From NCBI GenBank assembly GCA_963971225.1, contig OZ020267.1, forward strand, positions 70,531,718-70,595,717: DNA of 64,000 nt. Reading direction: 5' to 3'. Below, piece after piece: positions 59,613-64,000 of this stretch. Position 1 is the first letter of the stretch. The number at the start of each line of letters is the position of its first letter. A program made the translations under genes and the position numbers. The DNA is from Melieria omissa (Eukaryota > Arthropoda > Insecta > Diptera > Ulidiidae). The notes below the pieces were generated by a model, which worked only from the letters and a program-made list of their open reading frames with translations, did no database searches and was not told where the DNA came from.

Positions 59613-62600
59613 TTAAATTTTCCTTTCCTGTATGTCCTTCCTATGGTAAATCTCTCGCTTCCCAGTTTCTTCATCTTCCAGCTCGTACATATTGTTACCC
59701 TTCTTGCCTATAACTTTTGCCTTTAAAAATTTGGGAGCAAATTTAGCACAAAATCGTTTGCTTGCATCGCTAAGAACAAAATTACGCCTAAATACTGTGT
59801 CGCCTATCTCGAACTGTTTCGTCGAACTACGTAAGTTGTAACGATTTGCAGAGGTCTCATACGCTTTAGCAATATTGGCGCTTAAGGCTTCGCGTATTAG
59901 CTTGATTTTGTCCTGCCTTTCTATCACCGTATCTTCAAATGATTGCAGCTTTCGCACCAACTCATAGTCGCGTCCGTGCGACAACATTTGTTGACCCGTC
60001 AACGCAAAGTATGGCGAGCAGCCGATAGTTTGGTGATAAGCGCTGCGCAATGCTTCTGCTATATTAGCCAAATTGCGGTCCCAAGTCGTTTGGTCTTTGC
60101 CAATATATGACCGGATGCCTACCAGAATGGATCTATTAACACGCTCGCTAGCGTTCGCTTGGGGACTATACAGCGCAGTGAACATGTGCCGTACGCCTCG
60201 CTCTTTTAAGAATCCGTTGAAATGTGTAGACTTGAATTGTTTACCATTGTCGGTTAGAATTATTTCGGGCGTCCCGAATACACTGAAGACATTTTCGCGC
60301 AGAAAATCGCAAATGACATTGGAGTTGGCTTTCCTAATGGCTTTCAACAGCGGAAATTTTGTCAAATGATCGAGGACAATAAGTATAGCCACATTGCCTT
60401 GTTTCGAACGCGGATAAGGACCTAACAAATCAATATATAATTTTTGAAAAGGACGTTGCGTACTGTATTGACCAGACATTGGCGGACGTAGAATTCGGTT
60501 TGGAGCTTTGCTCTGCCCACAAACTGTACATTTGCCAATAAAGTCCTTGACGTCGGCAACCATATTCGGCCAAAACAAATTTTTCCGCAAGTGCTCTAGT
60601 GTTTTGCCTATACCACCGTGACATTTATTTGGAGGACAATGAGCACTACTAATTGCTTCTGCAATTAATTCTTTTGGTAGCCACAGCTTCCAATTTGATA
60701 CTTCCCGTTCAGGGTTACCATCTGCGAATTCGTTGCGTTTGTAAACGTGTTTGCCAACAATACGCAGATCAGGCAATCGTGCTTCGTTTTCAGAAATTCG
60801 CTGCTTCAAATCAAGGTAATTCGCAGACTCAAAAGCTGGAGATTCCAAGTCGACAATGGGTAGAGCTTCAATTTCGCATGCGTTATTTTCAAATTCTTGT
60901 CGCGACAAGCAATCAGGCACAACATTTTGGGAGCCACGTCGGTGCTCAATTTTAAATTTAAAGCCCTGAAGCTTCAAAGACCAGCGTGCGAGTCTACCAG
61001 ACAAATCCGGCTGTCGCATGAGCCACTGCAAACTTGCATGGTCCGTCACAATAGTGAATTCCTGGCCTTCTACGTACGCTCGGAATTTCTTCAAGCTCAA
61101 CAATGCCGCAAGACATTCTAGCTCCGTAACGCTATAGTTACTCTGCGCTTTGTTCAGTTTGCGCGAGAAATACGCAATCGGTACTTCGACTCCCTCAGCA
61201 TTTTTCTGAGCTAAAACTGCTCCTAACCCTAGTGTACTAGCGTCGCATTGTATGATGAATGGCTTGTTGTAGTCCGGATTGGCTAACACTGGCGCGGACG
61301 TTAGTTTTTCTTTCAAAACATCAAACGCGTTCTGAGCTTCTGTTGACCAATCGAATCCTTTACCTTTCTTTAAAAGATTGGTAAGCGGAGTTGTTATGGC
61401 TGCGTAATTATCAATGAAACGACGGTACCAGCCAGTCATACCTAAAAATCGACGCAAGCTTTTCACTGTAGTTGGTGGCGGATAATCGTGTATGGCTGAC
61501 ACTTTCTCCGGGTCAGTACGAAGTGTACCGTCACCTACAATGTAGCCCAGATATTTTACCTCCTTTATGCAGAACTTGCTTTTGTCAACATTAATCGTCA
61601 AGCCGGCTTTTCTTAAGTGGTGCGCTACTTCAGCGAGAACAGACAGATGATCAGCGAAGGTTTCAGACACAATTAGGAGATCATCTAAATACACGAAAAC
61701 TTGGTCTTTCAGTTGAGGAGGGATTACTCGATCCATCAAACGACACAATGCTTGTGGCGCATTGCACAAGCCAAAAGGCATAACGCAATAACGATATAAA
61801 GGCCGATTAGGCACCGTAAAACAAGTGTAATCGCGGGACGATTCAGCTAGCGGAATTTGCCAAAATGCACGACGAAGGTCGAGCGAAGATATGAATTTGG
61901 CTTTTGGCAATCTGCTCAAAATACCTTCAATATGCGGTAGCGGATATGCGTCCTTGATTGTGACTGCATTGACTTTTCGCGAATCTAGACACAGACGGAC
62001 TTTTTCTCCCTTGCGGACTAACACGACAGGACTGGACCACGGACTATTAGGGGACTCTTCTATTACCCCAAGGCTCAACATTTCATCGATCTCCTTGTGC
62101 ACTACCTTCTCAATTGCCGGAGAAATCGGAAAATATCTCTGCTTAATCGGACGGACATTCGGCTCAACTTCGATTATGTGTTCCATGAGGGTTGTTTTTC
62201 CTAACCCCTCAACTTCGCATGATGGAAATGACTTCTTTACTGTCTCCAAACTTCTCTTCTGCTGATCTGTCAAAACAATCAAATTCTCATCTGCCTTCTT
62301 ATCGTTTGCGCAGATATCAATTTGAGCTATGATATCTGGCGCAATCTGAAACGCTCTCCAAAAATCTACGCCTAAGATAAGTTCTTGCGATAAATTTGGT
62401 ACTACATAAAAATTAATAAGTGCTTTCTGCGCCTTAAATTGGATTTCAATTGGGAAAATTCCAAAAACTACTTGTTTCCTGCCATCAGCAGTTTTTACTG
62501 TTGTTTTGTGCTGCCTGAATTCCTTTCTTTCGCAAAATTCTTTTGCTAACGGACCACCCATGCATGAAACTTGCGCGCCACTGTCAAGCAAACCAAGGTG

Positions 62601-62888
62601 TGGTTTGTCAAAAAGCTTGATTTTGACATATGGACGCGAATCGAATGGCTTATGCTCAATCGCACAAATCTTGGCAACATGCCTTCGTTGTTGCTTCACC
62701 TTCTGCCAAAATTTACGCATACGCGTTGATGTTCTTCGCGGGATTGCTGTCTCTACTACTGATTCACTGTTAAAAATTCGATTTCGTATAGCTTCATATT
62801 TTTTTAACCTATCTTCATAAGAAATAATTTCATTACGCTTACATTCATCTAGCTTAGTTTCTATTGGATCCTCGTGAGCAGGTGGCAT
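59613..62888 (-). CDS. Pol polyprotein of a Ty3/gypsy-type LTR retrotransposon
   Basis: The order of domains is protease, RT, RNase H, integrase, which defines Ty3/gypsy. Protease: LLDSGAQVSCMG (about residue 102). RT: VYLDDLLIV (about 402), after RRAFWQIPL and MPFGLCNAPQ. RNase H: IIQCDASTLGLGAVLAQ (about 546) and VTDHASLQWL. Integrase: zinc-binding H...H...CTVCG (about 745-785), then the catalytic D, D and E in YIDLLGPY (about 818), LTDNGKQF (about 879) and NASERVNRS (about 913). A GPF-like tail (FAPKFLKAKVIGKK) follows and no chromodomain was seen. It is 1091 codons from the first ATG, with no break. The frame is open upstream to 62969, so Pol is probably made as a Gag-Pol fusion by -1 frameshifting. 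Confidence 0.95.
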   Translation of the reverse strand: MPPAHEDPIETKLDECKRNEIISYEDRLKKYEAIRNRIFNSESVVETAIPRRTSTRMRKFWQKVKQQRRHVAKICAIEHKPFDSRPYVKIKLFDKPHLGLLDSGAQVSCMGGPLAKEFCERKEFRQHKTTVKTADGRKQVVFGIFPIEIQFKAQKALINFYVVPNLSQELILGVDFWRAFQIAPDIIAQIDICANDKKADENLIVLTDQQKRSLETVKKSFPSCEVEGLGKTTLMEHIIEVEPNVRPIKQRYFPISPAIEKVVHKEIDEMLSLGVIEESPNSPWSSPVVLVRKGEKVRLCLDSRKVNAVTIKDAYPLPHIEGILSRLPKAKFISSLDLRRAFWQIPLAESSRDYTCFTVPNRPLYRYCVMPFGLCNAPQALCRLMDRVIPPQLKDQVFVYLDDLLIVSETFADHLSVLAEVAHHLRKAGLTINVDKSKFCIKEVKYLGYIVGDGTLRTDPEKVSAIHDYPPPTTVKSLRRFLGMTGWYRRFIDNYAAITTPLTNLLKKGKGFDWSTEAQNAFDVLKEKLTSAPVLANPDYNKPFIIQCDASTLGLGAVLAQKNAEGVEVPIAYFSRKLNKAQSNYSVTELECLAALLSLKKFRAYVEGQEFTIVTDHASLQWLMRQPDLSGRLARWSLKLQGFKFKIEHRRGSQNVVPDCLSRQEFENNACEIEALPIVDLESPAFESANYLDLKQRISENEARLPDLRIVGKHVYKRNEFADGNPEREVSNWKLWLPKELIAEAISSAHCPPNKCHGGIGKTLEHLRKNLFWPNMVADVKDFIGKCTVCGQSKAPNRILRPPMSGQYSTQRPFQKLYIDLLGPYPRSKQGNVAILIVLDHLTKFPLLKAIRKANSNVICDFLRENVFSVFGTPEIILTDNGKQFKSTHFNGFLKERGVRHMFTALYSPQANASERVNRSILVGIRSYIGKDQTTWDRNLANIAEALRSAYHQTIGCSPYFALTGQQMLSHGRDYELVRKLQSFEDTVIERQDKIKLIREALSANIAKAYETSANRYNLRSSTKQFEIGDTVFRRNFVLSDASKRFCAKFAPKFLKAKVIGKKGNNMYELEDEETGKREIYHRKDIQERKI

Positions 62889-62899
62889 ATGCGATACAT

Positions 62900-64000
62900 T
62901 TATTTCCGTTGATTTACGTCGTAGCGAGGACTCGCATACCGATCCTCGCTCGCTTTCACGTTTCCCGGATTACATTTCTTACAATTTGGCTTGTATTCGC
63001 CTACCGCACCACATCCATAACAAAATATCGAACGAGCTTCTAAACAATCAAAATATCTGTGACCGTCCTTACGGCAATTCCAACAAACTAATTTTAAAAT
63101 ACTACGTCTAGTTACTTCTTCTACCTCCATTTTGACTTCATTGTCATCTAAATCTGCTATATCTAATTCGTTACCAAGATCAACTTCGTTTACTTGGCGA
63201 CGCGGAAAATTACCTCGCGGATTTGGTAAAGAATGTGCAACGCTCGCCTTTGCAATTTCGTTTTGCAGACTTTCGCCTTTTAGACAAAGTCGACGCAACT
63301 CGGCCATTGAGTTAATGTTGACGTACAGCAACTGCTGTCGAATACGCGGTCGTAAGCCTCTTTGCAAAATTTCCACAAGTTCAGATTCAGATATCGGTGA
63401 ATTAAGGTTTTCAGATATTCGCAAAACTGCGTTTCGATACTCATCGAATGATTCAGCGGCGCCTTGGCGTCGGCTGCGCATGGCCTCTTTGATATCTGTA
63501 TCTGTCTTGTGCTCCCCAAAATGAGTACGCAGAGCTTGACATAACGACGACCATTCAATCCTGTCTACTGAACGCCGGTATCTCCAGTACCAATCCTTGG
63601 CCTCGTTAACAAACAAACTTTGTACGTGCTCGCACAATAACCTAAAATTCCCACCTAGGGTATCGATAACCTGCAATTCAATCCTAAAGATAAAATTCTC
63701 TACTGACAATTTAGGACTACCATCAAACTTGATGTCCCAACTCGAGATAAGGTGCGCAATCTTGCCTGAATTGGTGACGGTCGATCCGTCACTGACGCGA
63801 AACGGAACCGGAACCTGACCATCACGGTTGTTGTTGTTGTTGTGTGCATACGGCAACTCTTGCGGAAATGTTGGTGTTGAGTTGTGAGCTGAAAATTGGT
63901 TGTTCCCACGTTGTGCACCTTGCAAATTCAACCTGCTCAACACGTTACTCAAGCTAGCCTCTAGCTTTCCTTCAATCAGCTGTGTCACTCGTGATTCCAA
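62900..64000 (-). CDS. Gag of the Ty3/gypsy element (partial at window edge)
   Basis: At least 366 residues; the start lies beyond 64000. The capsid-like part has WDIKFDGSPKLSVENFIFRI, AKDWYWRYRR, FDEYRNAVLRI and ILQRGLRPRIRQQLL, the usual layout of insect Ty3/gypsy Gag. Two zinc knuckles follow near the end: CWNCRKDGHRYFDC is a regular CCHC. CYGCGAVGEYKPNC has Glu where His is expected, so the second knuckle is altered. The last ~70 nt overlap the pol frame. It would coat and package the element RNA. Confidence 0.92.
   Translation of the reverse strand: MESRVTQLIEGKLEASLSNVLSRLNLQGAQRGNNQFSAHNSTPTFPQELPYAHNNNNNRDGQVPVPFRVSDGSTVTNSGKIAHLISSWDIKFDGSPKLSVENFIFRIELQVIDTLGGNFRLLCEHVQSLFVNEAKDWYWRYRRSVDRIEWSSLCQALRTHFGEHKTDTDIKEAMRSRRQGAAESFDEYRNAVLRISENLNSPISESELVEILQRGLRPRIRQQLLYVNINSMAELRRLCLKGESLQNEIAKASVAHSLPNPRGNFPRRQVNEVDLGNELDIADLDDNEVKMEVEEVTRRSILKLVCWNCRKDGHRYFDCLEARSIFCYGCGAVGEYKPNCKKCNPGNVKASEDRYASPRYDVNQRK
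62923..62966 (-). promoter_or_regulatory. -1 ribosomal frameshift signal between gag and pol
   Basis: The slippery heptamer GGGAAAC (62966-62960) is in the correct register with Gag codons (CCG GGA AAC). A 9-nt spacer (62959-62951) is followed by a perfect 8-bp stem, AGCGAGGA (62950-62943) with TCCTCGCT (62930-62923), and a 12-nt loop. The pol frame opens just upstream (stop at 62972-62970) and the gag stop is at 62902-62900. Slipping one base back therefore joins gag to the pol frame, which reaches the 62888 ATG with no stop. GGGAAAC is an established -1 slippery sequence in retroviruses such as SRV-1. Confidence 0.85.

Overview
The window is eukaryotic, and the style of its sequence and elements fits a large dipteran genome, most likely a tephritid-type fruit fly. 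The grounds are long CAA/GTT- and GT-rich low-complexity intergenic or intronic DNA, LOA-type non-LTR elements carrying an RNase H domain, hAT-type miniature elements, Helitrons and tRNA-derived SINEs. This placement is an inference. No host gene is convincingly identified. One short open stretch on the minus strand (47145-47381, perhaps with 46762-46992) could be an exon or an exon relic of a gene I do not recognise. Almost everything else that can be supported is transposable element or satellite DNA.

Layout. 1-12780: AT-rich non-coding DNA with non-LTR relics (1-140, about 2850-3080, 4780-5402), a SINE (5590-5752), two hAT-like MITEs (5971-6291, 9599-9742), a Helitron-like fragment (9801-10410) and a second SINE (10485-10665). 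12780-15105: a 5'-truncated, frame-broken LOA-like non-LTR element. 15106-25920: non-coding DNA with two SINEs, a duplicated non-LTR tail (17691-17968), non-LTR relics, a palindromic MITE (22294-22431), a complete-looking non-autonomous Helitron (22653-23414), and a MITE nested in a non-LTR relic (23880-24560). 25925-27340 and 29826-30610 are tandem arrays.

31723-37262 is a full-length LOA-type retrotransposon on the minus strand with both ORFs open and a perfect 13-bp target-site duplication. 37276-55140 is mostly non-coding, with degraded non-LTR C-termini, MITEs (including 44124-44659 with a perfect 8-bp duplication) and a degenerate repeat field at 47395-47960.

55140-55970 is a roughly 100-bp tandem array ending where a Ty3/gypsy-type LTR retrotransposon appears to begin. 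That element runs on the minus strand from about 55979 off the right edge. In its own 5'-to-3' order it holds Gag (open at the window edge), a -1 frameshift cassette, Pol (PR-RT-RNase H-IN), a long T/A-homopolymer-rich 3' region and a putative 3' LTR.

How the parts relate. The two intact elements carry what their classes need for mobility (endonuclease/RT/RNase H; protease/RT/RNase H/integrase). The SINEs, MITEs and short Helitron have no coding capacity and would depend on partners supplied elsewhere. A recurring theme is a (CCTAA)n pentamer at the sense 3' end of several separate non-LTR copies, and the same motif inside a satellite. I found no undescribed multi-gene system. The strongest non-routine observation is the frameshift cassette at 62923-62966.
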